64,000 bases of DNA from Micromonospora echinospora (GTDB taxonomy: Bacteria; Actinomycetota; Actinomycetes; Mycobacteriales; Micromonosporaceae), in assembly GCF_014203425.1 (NCBI RefSeq), contig NZ_JACHJC010000001.1, positions 4,986,001 through 5,050,000 of the forward strand, written 5' to 3'. Under the pieces are notes generated by a model. It had not been told where the DNA came from. It worked only from the letters and a program-made list of their open reading frames with translations, and ran no database searches. Shown here piece after piece: positions 8,409-17,740 of this stretch; within the stretch, counting starts at the first letter, position 1, and the number at the start of each line of letters is the position of its first letter. A program made the position numbers and the translations under genes.

Positions 8409-10378
8409 CAGGCCCGCGGCATCTGCGGATCTGCATCGTCGGCGCGGGTCCACGCGGGCTGTCCGTCCTGGAGCGGCTCTGCGCCCAGGAACGGCACGAG
8501 CGGGCCTGCGCCAGCCTGACCGTGCACGTGGTGGATCCCGCCGCGCCCGGGGCCGGCGCGGTGTGGCGCACCGACCAGTCCCGGCTGCTGCTGACGAACA
8601 CCGTCGCCTCGCAGATCACCGTCTACACCGACCCGAGTTGCCGGCTGACCGGGCCGATCGAGCCCGGGCCCAGCCTGTACGAGTGGGCCAGGAGCGTGGC
8701 GTCGGTGGGCCCGCTGGGCGCGTTGGACCGCGACGTGCTCGACGAGGCGCGCGCGCTCGGCCCCGACGACTATCCGACCCGGGCGTTCTACGGCCACTAC
8801 CTGCGGGCCAGCTTCCGCCGGATCGTGCGCCGCGCGCCGCCGCACGTCTCGATCCGGTGTCACCGCTCCCGCGCGGTGGCCAGCGCCGACACGTCGGGCG
8901 TGCCGGGCGGTCCGCAGGGCGTACGGCTGGCCGACGGCACCCGTCTGCACCATTTGGACGCCGTGGTGCTGGCCCTGGGTCACGCCGCCGCCCGGCTGGA
9001 TCCGCGGCAGGCACGCACGGCGAGCCTGTCCCGGGTCCACGGACTCACCTACCTCCCCCAGGCCAACCCCGCCGACGTCGACCTCAGCCACATCCCGCCG
9101 GGCGCCCCGGTGCTGCTGCGCGGGCTGGGCCTGACGTTCTTCGACCACCTGATCCTGCTCACCGTCGGCCGGGGCGGCAGCTTCACCGAGGAGGGCGGGC
9201 GGCTGCGGTACCGGCCGAGCGGCGCCGAACCGAGGTTGTCCGCCAGTTCCCGCCGGGGCATCCCGGCGCACGCCCGGGGCGACAACCAGAAGGGTGTGAC
9301 CGGCCGGCACCTGCCCCGGCTGCTGACCGCGCAGGCCGTGGCGCGGCTGCGCGCCCGCCGCGCCCGCGGCGAGTCGATCCGGTTCCGCCGCGACGTGTGG
9401 CCGCTGATCGCCGCCGAGGTGGAGAGCGTCTACTACGCGACGCTGCTGCGCCGCACCGGGCACGCCGACCGGGCCGAGACCTTCACGGTGCGCTACCTCG
9501 CGACGCCGGCCGAGCGGCGGCCGGCGCTGCTCGACGAGTACCGGATACCGCCGGCGCGGCGCTGGGACTGGGACCGGCTGGCCCACCCGTACCGCGGCCG
9601 CGAGTTCCGCGACCGGGACGACTTCCGGGACTGGCTGCTGGACCACCTGGCCCGGGACGTGGCGCAAGCGCGGGCCGGCAACGTCGACGGGCCGCTCAAG
9701 GCCGCGCTGGACGTCCTGCGCGACCTGCGCAACGAGATCCGCCTGGCGGTCGATCACGGCGGGATCGACGGCGACTCGTACCGCGACGAGCTGACCGGCT
9801 GGTTCACCCCGTTCAACGCCTTCCTCTCGATCGGCCCGCCGGCCCGGCGCGTCGAGGAGACGATCGCGCTGATCGAGGCGGGTGTGCTGGAGCTGACCGG
9901 GCCGGACACCCAGATCGTCATCGACACCGAGACACCCGCGTTCGAGGCGACGTCCCGGACGGTGCCCGGTCCCCCGGTCCGCGCCGGCGTCCTCATCGAG
10001 GCGCGGCTGCCGGAACCCGACCTGCGCGGCACCGCCGATCCGTTGCTGCGCCACATGCTCGACACCGAACAGTGCCGGCCGTACCGGATCCCCTACGACG
10101 GCGGCACGTACGAGACAGGAGGACTGGCCGTGACCGAACGTCCCTACCGGGTCGTCGACGCCCAGGATCAGCCGCACCCCCGCCGGTTCGCGTTCGGTGT
10201 GCCCACCGAGTCGGTGCACTGGGTGACGGCGGCCGGCATCCGGCCGGGCAGCGACTCGGTCATCCTGGCCGACGCCGACGCGATTGCCGCCGAGGTGCGC
10301 TCGCTCGCGCCGGCCGGACATGTCGTGGCCGACCGCGCGGCCTCCGGGCCGGCCCGCTTCCCGGGGGTGATCGTGTGA
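8405..10378 (+). CDS. CreE/FzmM-like flavin monooxygenase (L-aspartate to nitrosuccinate)
   Basis: A 657-residue FAD/NAD(P)-binding protein beginning 'RICIVGAGPRGLSVLERL', with the dinucleotide motif GAGPRG at 13-18, then 'LLLTNTVASQIT' and a long C-terminal region ending in a Gly-rich 'ESVHWVTAAGI' segment. Length and N-terminus fit the CreE/FzmM family, which oxidises the amino group of L-aspartate in steps to nitrosuccinate. The next gene, overlapping by GTGTGA, is a fumarase/aspartase-superfamily lyase; that adjacency is what marks nitrous-acid pathways. Family assignment rests on remembered architecture and gene order, not a search. A different amine N-oxygenase is the alternative. Confidence 0.78.
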   Translation: MTGPRHLRICIVGAGPRGLSVLERLCAQERHERACASLTVHVVDPAAPGAGAVWRTDQSRLLLTNTVASQITVYTDPSCRLTGPIEPGPSLYEWARSVASVGPLGALDRDVLDEARALGPDDYPTRAFYGHYLRASFRRIVRRAPPHVSIRCHRSRAVASADTSGVPGGPQGVRLADGTRLHHLDAVVLALGHAAARLDPRQARTASLSRVHGLTYLPQANPADVDLSHIPPGAPVLLRGLGLTFFDHLILLTVGRGGSFTEEGGRLRYRPSGAEPRLSASSRRGIPAHARGDNQKGVTGRHLPRLLTAQAVARLRARRARGESIRFRRDVWPLIAAEVESVYYATLLRRTGHADRAETFTVRYLATPAERRPALLDEYRIPPARRWDWDRLAHPYRGREFRDRDDFRDWLLDHLARDVAQARAGNVDGPLKAALDVLRDLRNEIRLAVDHGGIDGDSYRDELTGWFTPFNAFLSIGPPARRVEETIALIEAGVLELTGPDTQIVIDTETPAFEATSRTVPGPPVRAGVLIEARLPEPDLRGTADPLLRHMLDTEQCRPYRIPYDGGTYETGGLAVTERPYRVVDAQDQPHPRRFAFGVPTESVHWVTAAGIRPGSDSVILADADAIAAEVRSLAPAGHVVADRAASGPARFPGVIV

Positions 10379-11799
10379 TCGACACCCTGGACGTGGCGGT
10401 CGACAGCGGCCTGCTCTCACCGGTGCGCGCCGGCACGAGCATCGAGCCGGTGGTCAGCGACCGGGCCTGGTTGCAGGCCATGCTGGACGCCGAGGCGGCG
10501 CTGGCCCGGGCCCAGGCGCGGCTGGGCACGCTGCCCGCCCAGGCCGCCGCGGTGATCACCCGGACCGCCCGGGCCGAGCTGTTCGACCTGCGGGACGTCG
10601 CGTTGGCGTCCCGGGACACCGCGAACCCGGTGGTGGCGCTCGTCGCGCAGCTGACCCGGGCCGTCGCCGAACTCGACCCGGCCTCCGCCGAGTACGTCCA
10701 CCGCGGCTCCACCAGTCAGGACATCCTGGACACCGCGGCGATGACCGTCTCGCACCGGGCGCTCACCGTCATCGACGACCACCTCGCCGCCGCCGTCGAC
10801 GCGCTCGCCGGACTGGCGCTGGCCCACCGGGACGTGCCGATGGCCGGACGTACGCTGGCCCTGCACGCCGCCCCCACCACGTTCGGGCTGAAGGCGGCGG
10901 GCTGGCACCAACTGCTCTGCGACGCCCGGGTGCGGCTGTGGCGGGTACGCGACCAGGGCCTGCCGGTGTCGCTCGGCGGCGCGGCCGGCACGCTGGCCGG
11001 CTATCTGGAGTACGCGGCCCTGGACGGTGCGGCCGAGCCCGATCCCGGCTACGTGGACCGCCTCGTGGCGGCGTTCGCCGAGGAGACCGGCCTGAGCCGG
11101 CCGACGCTGCCCTGGCACACCCTGCGTACGCCGCTGGCGGACCTCGCCGCGGTGCTCGCGTTCGTGACGGGCGCCCTCGGCAAGATCGCCGTGGACGTGC
11201 TCTCGCTGGCGCGCACCGAGGTGGGCGAGGTGGCGGAGCCGGCGGCCAGCGGACGCGGCGCCTCCTCCGCGATGCCGCACAAGCGGAACCCGGTCTTCGC
11301 CACGCTCATCCGCAGCGCCGCGCTCCAGGTGCCGCCGCTGGCGGCCGGACTCACCCAGGCGCTGCTCAGCGAGGACGAGCGGTCCGCCGGCGTGTGGCAC
11401 GCCGAGTGGCTGCTGCTGCGCGAATGCCTGCGGCTCACCGGCGGCGCCGCGGAGGCGGCCGTGACGCTGACGCGAGGGCTCGTGGTGCGCCCGGAGCGGA
11501 TGGCGGCCAACATGGCGCTGACGCGGGGCCAGCTCACCTCCGAACGGATCGCCGCCCGGCTCACCCCCGTCGTCGGCCGGGATCGGATCAAGGAGGTGCT
11601 GACCCGGGCCGCCGCGGAGGCCGACGTGACCGATCGCGCCCTGTACGACGTCCTGGCGGAGACGCCGGAGCTGCGCGGCCGCTACACCGCCGAGGATCTG
11701 GCCCGGATCGGTGACCCGTCGGGGTACCTGGGCGCGGCGGGCACGCTGGTGGACGGCGCGGTCGTGGCCCGGGTGGCACCGGAGCCGGCCCGGCGCTGA
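10375..11799 (+). CDS. CreD-like nitrosuccinate lyase (fumarase/aspartase superfamily)
   Basis: A 474-residue lyase. Diagnostic are 'GSTSQD' at 111-116, the 'HAAPTTFG' stretch, and the mobile-loop signature with Ser297-Ser298 ('SSAMPHKRNP'). These mark the adenylosuccinate lyase / 3-carboxy-cis,cis-muconate cycloisomerase branch. Beside a CreE homologue the expected reaction is elimination of nitrous acid from nitrosuccinate, giving fumarate and nitrite. The GTG start at 10375 overlaps the upstream stop, giving tight coupling that would keep the unstable nitrosuccinate between the two enzymes. It is the last gene of the operon. A purine-pathway or PcaB role is unlikely, as no related genes are nearby. 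Confidence 0.8.
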   Translation: MIDTLDVAVDSGLLSPVRAGTSIEPVVSDRAWLQAMLDAEAALARAQARLGTLPAQAAAVITRTARAELFDLRDVALASRDTANPVVALVAQLTRAVAELDPASAEYVHRGSTSQDILDTAAMTVSHRALTVIDDHLAAAVDALAGLALAHRDVPMAGRTLALHAAPTTFGLKAAGWHQLLCDARVRLWRVRDQGLPVSLGGAAGTLAGYLEYAALDGAAEPDPGYVDRLVAAFAEETGLSRPTLPWHTLRTPLADLAAVLAFVTGALGKIAVDVLSLARTEVGEVAEPAASGRGASSAMPHKRNPVFATLIRSAALQVPPLAAGLTQALLSEDERSAGVWHAEWLLLRECLRLTGGAAEAAVTLTRGLVVRPERMAANMALTRGQLTSERIAARLTPVVGRDRIKEVLTRAAAEADVTDRALYDVLAETPELRGRYTAEDLARIGDPSGYLGAAGTLVDGAVVARVAPEPARR

Positions 11800-11833
11800 C
11801 CTCTGCGCCCACGCGAACGGGTCCGCGGTCGGA

Positions 11834-12652
11834 TCAGCCGATGCCGTCGACCGCGGCCCGGAGCGCGCTGATCGACGGGTCCCAGGTGAAGTTCAGGACG
11901 GGGATGCCGGAGGCGGCGGCGTTGCTGTCACCACCGAGGACCACCGCCCGCGGCTTGCCGGTGCCCTGGGGAACCACGAGATACCAGTTGCCCTTCACGT
12001 TCGCGATGAACACGTCGTCTGCCTCCTGGTCGGGCGGGTTCGGGTTGGCGACGTCTCCGGCCCAGCTCTCGAAATCGACTGTCGCGCGGAAATCCGTCGG
12101 GCTGGCGGTGTTCAGCCAGAGGCTGGTGTGCACGTGCGGTCCGACGCCGTACTCGCTGCCGTTGGCCGAGGAGCCGGAGTACGCGATCGTCTGGCCGCGC
12201 GACACACGCTGACCGGGTGAGACGGCGATCGCGGACAGGTGCAGGTGCCGGGTGTAGTTGCCGTCGTCGTGGGCCATCCCCACGACGCGCCCGGTCGCCG
12301 TGGAGGTGTCGGCCTTCACGAGACGGATCGTGCCGTTCGCCGCCGCCATGACGGGAGTGCCGGTGCCGACCGCGTAGTCGGTGCCCGGCTCGGCCGAGGG
12401 CGGCGTCCGGTTCCGGTGGTCCTGCCAGGAGCTGGAGATGCGGACGCGTCCGCACGGCCGCTGGTAGCCGCCGGCGGCGCGGGCGGAGCCGGGCAGCAGG
12501 GCGAAGGCGGCCGACACCCCGGACGCGGCCAGCGCGGCGCCGGTGATCAGCCCTCGTCTCGACAGTCCGCGCAGATAGGCGATGCCGCCGAGGTCCCCGG
12601 GCGGCGGAGCGCCGTGGCCGACGTCCCGGGACGACCCGTCACTGAGGATCAT
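11834..12652 (-). CDS. Tat-exported M23 peptidase-like protein with altered zinc site
   Basis: A 272-residue protein with a twin-arginine signal (SRRGLIT, Arg32-Arg33, then a hydrophobic stretch to about residue 60). The M23 (LytM/peptidoglycan endopeptidase) fold is recognisable from 'GTPVMAAANGTI', 'TRHLHLSA' and 'GPHVHTSLW'. The second zinc motif HxH is intact (His173, His175). In the first motif (HxGxD) the His is replaced by Glu88 ('EPGTD'), so the protein may bind zinc differently or be a non-catalytic binder. About 75 residues follow the M23 fold and are unrecognised. It converges on the CreD-like gene with a 34-bp gap and is probably not part of that cluster. Confidence 0.8.
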   Translation of the reverse strand: MILSDGSSRDVGHGAPPPGDLGGIAYLRGLSRRGLITGAALAASGVSAAFALLPGSARAAGGYQRPCGRVRISSSWQDHRNRTPPSAEPGTDYAVGTGTPVMAAANGTIRLVKADTSTATGRVVGMAHDDGNYTRHLHLSAIAVSPGQRVSRGQTIAYSGSSANGSEYGVGPHVHTSLWLNTASPTDFRATVDFESWAGDVANPNPPDQEADDVFIANVKGNWYLVVPQGTGKPRAVVLGGDSNAAASGIPVLNFTWDPSISALRAAVDGIG

Positions 12653-12744
12653 CGATGTAAGGTAAGACCACTTCCGGTCCAGGGCAAGGGTTCACCGGCG
12701 ATCGCCGGCCGTCGGGATCACCGGGTTCGCGTCGTGTGCAGGAG

Positions 12745-14778
12745 TCATGGGCAGGGCCGGCCCGGGCAGACGTCGATCACCTTGCCGGTGAGCAGGAACA
12801 CCGCCTTCTGCCGCTGCGCGCCGGGCTGCGCGCGCGGGAACTCGTGCGAGTCCTCGCCGTACTCCGGTCCGGCCGGGGCGAGGTTCGTCGGCGGTGGCGC
12901 GTACGCCGCACCGCTGTTCCAGACCACGATGGCCGAGCCGGCGTACGGGTACCTGCGGATCGGCGCGATGCCCCAGAACGGCCGCACGTCCGGCGACCAG
13001 CCGTCGGCGAGCGCCGGGGTGTGCAGGCGGGCGCCGATGGTGCGGGCCTGCACCTCCGCCGCCGCGGTGGAGACCTGCTGGTCGGCGAAGGCCACGTGCA
13101 TCAGCACCCGGTGCGCCGGGGTACGCGGCAGCGGGCGGTCGGTCATGTGCTGGGCGTACCCGTTGGCCTCGGACCGGTCCCAGAGCATCTGCAGCAACGC
13201 GAGGATGAGCTGCTGGTCGATCTTGTCCGGGTAGTAGCCGTCCATGACCGTCTGGAACGGGGCGAAGTCGACGCTGCGTTGCAACAGCGTGGAGTAGTTC
13301 ATCGCGGGCACGCCGAGCACCGAGCGGGTCCAGTCCTGGGCGATGGCGGTCAGCGCGCCGCCGTTGATGCCGCCCTGGCTGTTGCCGTCGTAGTGCAGCC
13401 CGCCGGCCACGTTGATCAACGGCAGCCCGGCGGCGTCGCGGAACGCCGGGTGGGCGGCGAACCCGTTGCGGTGGATCATCGTCCGGCCCAGGAAGAGGAA
13501 GTTCAGGAAGCTCTGCTGCAACCGGTCGGCCACCGCGGGGAAGGCGCTGAGGTCGGTGAAGGCGCCTGCGACATACGGGACGTCGGCTGCCGCCATGCCG
13601 ATCCAACTCGTCGCGCAGAAGCTGAAGTCGTACGTCTGCGACATGGTCTTGACGTTGCCGGCGTTGATCTCGGTCGGCCGGCCGAGCAGCCCGTGGCCGT
13701 AGAGCGACAGGTGGGCCGGTTTCGCGGCGGACGCGCTGCGCGGGATGTTGCAGACGAAGTCGGCGGCCACCGTCGTGCCGGACGGTGTGGGCAGCGCGTT
13801 CGGCGTCGGCGGCGTGCCGTCGCCGCCGGGCGGCCCGTAGTGCAGCCGGGAGCCGGGACCGCCGTCGCCGGTCAGATAGGACGGTACGGCGACGGTGCCG
13901 GTCACCTGCCGGGCGATCAGCGGGTCCTGCTCGGGCGCGTAGTCGGTGACCTGGGTGACGGTGAACGAGGGGGCGCGGCGGCCGAGCGCGGCGAACGCGC
14001 TGTCCCGGACCGCCAGCATCCGCCCGGTCAGGCCGTGTCGGCTCGCCACTGTGAAGTCCCAGGCCAGGTAGAGGCTGTGCCGCTCGACGCCGGCCCGGCT
14101 CAGGTCGGCGAGGATCCGCTTCATCTGCGGCGCGCGGGGGTCCCGCCGGTCCAGGCCGGCGCCGGTCACGTACGCGCGGAACGCCTTCGGGGCCGGGATC
14201 AGCGCGCCGTCGCCGTCGCGCATGCCGCGCAGGCCGACGACGTACCGGGCGCCCTCGGTCAGCGCCACCGCCGGCCGGATGATCAGCACCTGCCGGTCCG
14301 GGCTGCCGGCGGCGTGCGCGTCCAGCTCGGCCCAGTACGGCGTACGCCGCCCGGTGCGGGCGTCGAGCAGCACGATCGGCGCGTCCGGCGCCAGCGAGCG
14401 GCCCACGTCGGTGACCGGCGCGATCCGGGTACGCGTGGCGTCGAGACCGGGTACGCGCGCCAGGATCGGCGAGCCGGGGCTGAACCCGTCCTGCCGGTTC
14501 CACTCCGCCGGGTCGATCGGGACGCCGAGCACGTTCGCCGGCATCGCGGAGGCCGCGAACCGCACCCGCTTGCCGGTCGGCGTGCTGCGGTCCGGCACTG
14601 TGAAGTAGTCGTTGGGGAACGGCAGCAGGCAGGCCGCCGGGTCGATCGGGTCGCAGGACCGCTGCCCGGCCGGGGCGGGAGGCGCGGACGGCGCCGCGGC
14701 GGCGCCGGAGCCGAGCAGCACTGCCGATGCGGTCACCAGCGCGGACATGGCGAGACGGAGCCGTCTGGGGGTGGGCAC
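12745..14778 (-). CDS. Secreted alpha/beta-hydrolase-fold protein
   Basis: A 677-residue protein if started at the GTG at 14778, which has AAGGAG six bases upstream; an ATG 18 bp further up lacks a site. The N-terminus is a clear Sec signal (RRLRLAMSALVTASAVLLGSGAA region). The nucleophile-elbow-like 'GNSQGG' lies in the second half, after 'LYGHGLLG', and fits a serine hydrolase of esterase or depolymerase type. The mature N-terminus 'CDPIDPAACLLPFPNDYFTVPD' region resembles large secreted lipase-like proteins of actinobacteria and proteobacteria. Substrate is unknown. Neighbours give no clue: divergent from the matrixin-like protease, downstream of nothing related. Confidence 0.7.
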   Translation of the reverse strand: MPTPRRLRLAMSALVTASAVLLGSGAAAAPSAPPAPAGQRSCDPIDPAACLLPFPNDYFTVPDRSTPTGKRVRFAASAMPANVLGVPIDPAEWNRQDGFSPGSPILARVPGLDATRTRIAPVTDVGRSLAPDAPIVLLDARTGRRTPYWAELDAHAAGSPDRQVLIIRPAVALTEGARYVVGLRGMRDGDGALIPAPKAFRAYVTGAGLDRRDPRAPQMKRILADLSRAGVERHSLYLAWDFTVASRHGLTGRMLAVRDSAFAALGRRAPSFTVTQVTDYAPEQDPLIARQVTGTVAVPSYLTGDGGPGSRLHYGPPGGDGTPPTPNALPTPSGTTVAADFVCNIPRSASAAKPAHLSLYGHGLLGRPTEINAGNVKTMSQTYDFSFCATSWIGMAAADVPYVAGAFTDLSAFPAVADRLQQSFLNFLFLGRTMIHRNGFAAHPAFRDAAGLPLINVAGGLHYDGNSQGGINGGALTAIAQDWTRSVLGVPAMNYSTLLQRSVDFAPFQTVMDGYYPDKIDQQLILALLQMLWDRSEANGYAQHMTDRPLPRTPAHRVLMHVAFADQQVSTAAAEVQARTIGARLHTPALADGWSPDVRPFWGIAPIRRYPYAGSAIVVWNSGAAYAPPPTNLAPAGPEYGEDSHEFPRAQPGAQRQKAVFLLTGKVIDVCPGRPCP

Positions 14779-14943
14779 GCGCGTCTCCTTCGACATCGGA
14801 CGGTGGTGTTCTTCCTACGCTCGTGAAGGGATCTCGGCAAGGGCCCGCAGGTCGGCGCTGCCGGATCAACGACGAAGAATCCGCAGGTCAGAGGCATAGC
14901 TCTACGGTGGGTCACGAAGTACTCACGTCCACTGGAGGACGTC

Positions 14944-17703
14944 ATGACCACACCCGCCCCCACACCCCCGCCACAGCTCCAGGTCGCCCTCGGCACCGCC
15001 GGGGACCCCGGCTCGGTGCACGCCGTCACGGACACCGGCACGGCGCTGCTCGTCACCCACTACCCCGCATCCGGCGCCGGCCGGCTGCACGTGCTCGACC
15101 CCCGTACCCTCGCCCCGGTCCGCCCGTCCCTGCCGGTCGGCCACGAGCCGCGCGCGGTGGCCTGGCACCACGGACGCGGGCAGGCGTACGTGATGAACCG
15201 GGGGGTGCAGAGCTACAGCGTCTCCCGGTGCGACCTGGCCACCGGGACCGTCACCGACATCCCGATCGGCTTCGGGCTGATCGCGATCGCCGTGGACCCG
15301 GCGGCCGACCTGCTGTACACCGCCGACTGGGCGCACAAGCGACTGCACGTCATCGAGCTGGCCGACACCACGCAGCGGCACACGGTGCCGCTGCCGTCGG
15401 CGCCGATCCGGCTCGCGGTGGCCCCGGACGGCACCGTCTACGCGACGCTGTACGTCAAGGGCCTCGTCCCGGCCGACGACGCGCTCGCGGTGCTGCGCCC
15501 GGACGGGACGCTCACCGTGGCGCCGATCGAGCCCGCGCATCTTCAGCCGGGCGGCGTGGCGATCGCGCACGACGGGATGATCTACGTCGGCTCGCTCGGC
15601 GGCGGCACTGTGCACCCGCTGTTCGGCGTGCACGACCCGGACACCGGCCAGCGGCTCGGCGCGGTAAGGAGCGCGGCCGGCGTCCGCGACCTCGCGGCCG
15701 TGCCGGGACTGTCCCGGGCCTGGCTGGCCACCGACAAGGGCGTCCAGCTCGTCGACACCGCCAACCCGTACGCGCCGCGCACGCTCGACCCGATCACCAC
15801 CGGCCACGCCCCGTACGCGGTGGCGGTCACCGCGAACGGCACCGCGTACATCGGCGACGTCGTGGACGGCACCGTGTCGCTGATCCGCCCGGACGTCGCG
15901 GACCTGCCCCTGGACGCGGTCGCCACGCTGCTCACCGAGGCGGGCTTCGCCCCGGCCGCCGGGCTCGGCGCGGCGATCCGGGCGTACCAGACGTTCCACG
16001 AGCTGCCGGTGACCGGACGGCCGGACGCTGTCACCGCCGCCCACCTGACCGCGCCCGGCTGCGGCAACCCGGACCGGACGACATCGGCGAGTTTCGTCCT
16101 GGAGGGACACCACTTCCGGCACACGAACCTGACCTACCACCTCGGCGACATGACGATGCCGCACGCCCGGGACGACTTCACCGAGGAGCTGAAGCACGAC
16201 CTGATCAAGGTGTCGTTCGACGTGTGGCGCGAGGTGCTGGGCGAGAACTGGACCGGGCCGTTCGAGTTCACCCGGGTCTTCGACCCGGCCGAGGCGGACA
16301 TCGTCTTCTCCGTCGGCGACGACCCGGTCTTCCACGACACCGGCTGGTTCCGGACCGTCTACGCGGTTACCAAGTGGGGGGCGGCTCCCGGCTGGCCGGA
16401 CGCGGGCGGCCAGCTGCCGGTCATCTTCAACCGCGAGATCGGCTGGGACGCGCACGGGTACTTCGACGTCGACCTCTACGGACCGGACTTCCGGCACGTC
16501 GCCACGCACGAGATCGGCCACGCGTTCGGGCTCAACCACGGCAAGAGCAGCAACGTGATGCACCGCAACGCGAGCTGGTACCGGGTGCCCAAGTCCGACG
16601 ACCGCAACGGCCTGTTCGCCATGTACGGGCGGCTGCCGTTCACCGACGGCGTCGGCCTGCGGGTGCTGCCGGACGTGGACCACGTCACCTACTCCGACTG
16701 CGAGCGGCACCTGGTGGTGCACTATCCGACGAGCGACGGGTGGACGTGGACCCGGCTCACGGACGAGGTGGGGGCGCCCCGGATGGCAAGGGGCAGCGCG
16801 CCGTCGCCGTTCTTCGCCCACGACGGCGTGCCGTCGTACGTCTATGCCGGCGACGGCGGCCACGTCTACCAGATCTGGTACGACCAGGGCCAGTGGTGGT
16901 GGGGTGACCTGACGCAGGACAGCGGCGGCCCGCCCGCCGTGCGGTACGGCCCGCACGCCTACCGCAACGGCGACACCCAGCGGGTCGTCTACAGCGCGAC
17001 GGACGGCCGGACGATCCGGCTGTCCCAGGCGCCCGGGCAGGGCTGGGTCTGGCAGGACGTGTCGGTGGAGGGCGCGGTCGCGGCCGACGGCGCGCCCTAC
17101 GGGTACGTCGACGGCGTCACCGCCCTCGACGTGATCGTCTACCGGGACGCCGAGGAGCACCTGCGGATGCTGTGGGAGGGCCCGAACGGCTGGGGGCAGA
17201 TGTCGCTGACCTGGGCCACCCAGGCGGAGAACCCGCTACCGCTGACCATGATGCCGGTGTGGGGCGAACACCGCGCCGGCGAGCGGCACCGGGTGTTCGG
17301 CCTCGACCACCGGCAGGACATCCGGATGTACGCCGTGGGCGACGACGGCGCCTGGCACACGCGGTCGCTGACCGCCGAACTGGGCCTGCCGGAGTGCCGC
17401 GCGTCGGCGGTGCAGCGGCTGCCCGGCGTGGACGGCGCACCCGACGGCTGGCTGCTGGTCTTCGCCGACTTCGACGGCGGGCTGTGGAAGCTGACCGGCG
17501 ACGGCGACACGTGGCAGCCCGAGCGGGTGCAGATCGACGGCATGCCGCCGGTCGGCTCGACCCTGCTGTCGGTGTGGCTCGGCGGCGGCCGCCTCCAGAT
17601 CACCTACACGGCGGCGAACGGCAACATCCAGTTGCTGTCCCGCTCGCTCGGCGACCACGACTGGCAGCGCACCAACCTGACGCGGGTGTCCGACGTGGTG
17701 TGA
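14944..17703 (+). CDS. Beta-propeller / matrixin (M10) metalloprotease with cysteine-switch-like motif
   Basis: A 919-residue, three-part protein with GGAGG 5 bp before the ATG. Residues about 20-315 are YVTN/NHL-like propeller repeats. Residues about 320-370 look like a peptidoglycan-binding-type prodomain ('AIRAYQTFHELPVTGRPD'), ending in P371-G-C373-G-N-P-D377, close to the animal MMP cysteine switch PRCGxPD. The catalytic motif is H522-E-I-G-H526-A-F-G-L-N-H532 with a Met-turn-like Met539. Residues about 560-919 form a second set of propeller-like repeats. There is no signal peptide, odd for a matrixin, so it is either non-classically exported or intracellular. The likely role is a self-inhibited zinc endopeptidase. 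Confidence 0.82.
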   Translation: MTTPAPTPPPQLQVALGTAGDPGSVHAVTDTGTALLVTHYPASGAGRLHVLDPRTLAPVRPSLPVGHEPRAVAWHHGRGQAYVMNRGVQSYSVSRCDLATGTVTDIPIGFGLIAIAVDPAADLLYTADWAHKRLHVIELADTTQRHTVPLPSAPIRLAVAPDGTVYATLYVKGLVPADDALAVLRPDGTLTVAPIEPAHLQPGGVAIAHDGMIYVGSLGGGTVHPLFGVHDPDTGQRLGAVRSAAGVRDLAAVPGLSRAWLATDKGVQLVDTANPYAPRTLDPITTGHAPYAVAVTANGTAYIGDVVDGTVSLIRPDVADLPLDAVATLLTEAGFAPAAGLGAAIRAYQTFHELPVTGRPDAVTAAHLTAPGCGNPDRTTSASFVLEGHHFRHTNLTYHLGDMTMPHARDDFTEELKHDLIKVSFDVWREVLGENWTGPFEFTRVFDPAEADIVFSVGDDPVFHDTGWFRTVYAVTKWGAAPGWPDAGGQLPVIFNREIGWDAHGYFDVDLYGPDFRHVATHEIGHAFGLNHGKSSNVMHRNASWYRVPKSDDRNGLFAMYGRLPFTDGVGLRVLPDVDHVTYSDCERHLVVHYPTSDGWTWTRLTDEVGAPRMARGSAPSPFFAHDGVPSYVYAGDGGHVYQIWYDQGQWWWGDLTQDSGGPPAVRYGPHAYRNGDTQRVVYSATDGRTIRLSQAPGQGWVWQDVSVEGAVAADGAPYGYVDGVTALDVIVYRDAEEHLRMLWEGPNGWGQMSLTWATQAENPLPLTMMPVWGEHRAGERHRVFGLDHRQDIRMYAVGDDGAWHTRSLTAELGLPECRASAVQRLPGVDGAPDGWLLVFADFDGGLWKLTGDGDTWQPERVQIDGMPPVGSTLLSVWLGGGRLQITYTAANGNIQLLSRSLGDHDWQRTNLTRVSDVV

Positions 17704-17740
17704 CGCGGTACCCGGCGCTCCGCCGGCCCGGCGCGGGTCG

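Noticed and set aside
8405..10378. Siderophore-type lysine/ornithine N-hydroxylase
   Set aside because: The protein is much longer than that family (about 440 residues), there are no siderophore synthesis genes nearby, and the following lyase fits the CreE/CreD pairing.
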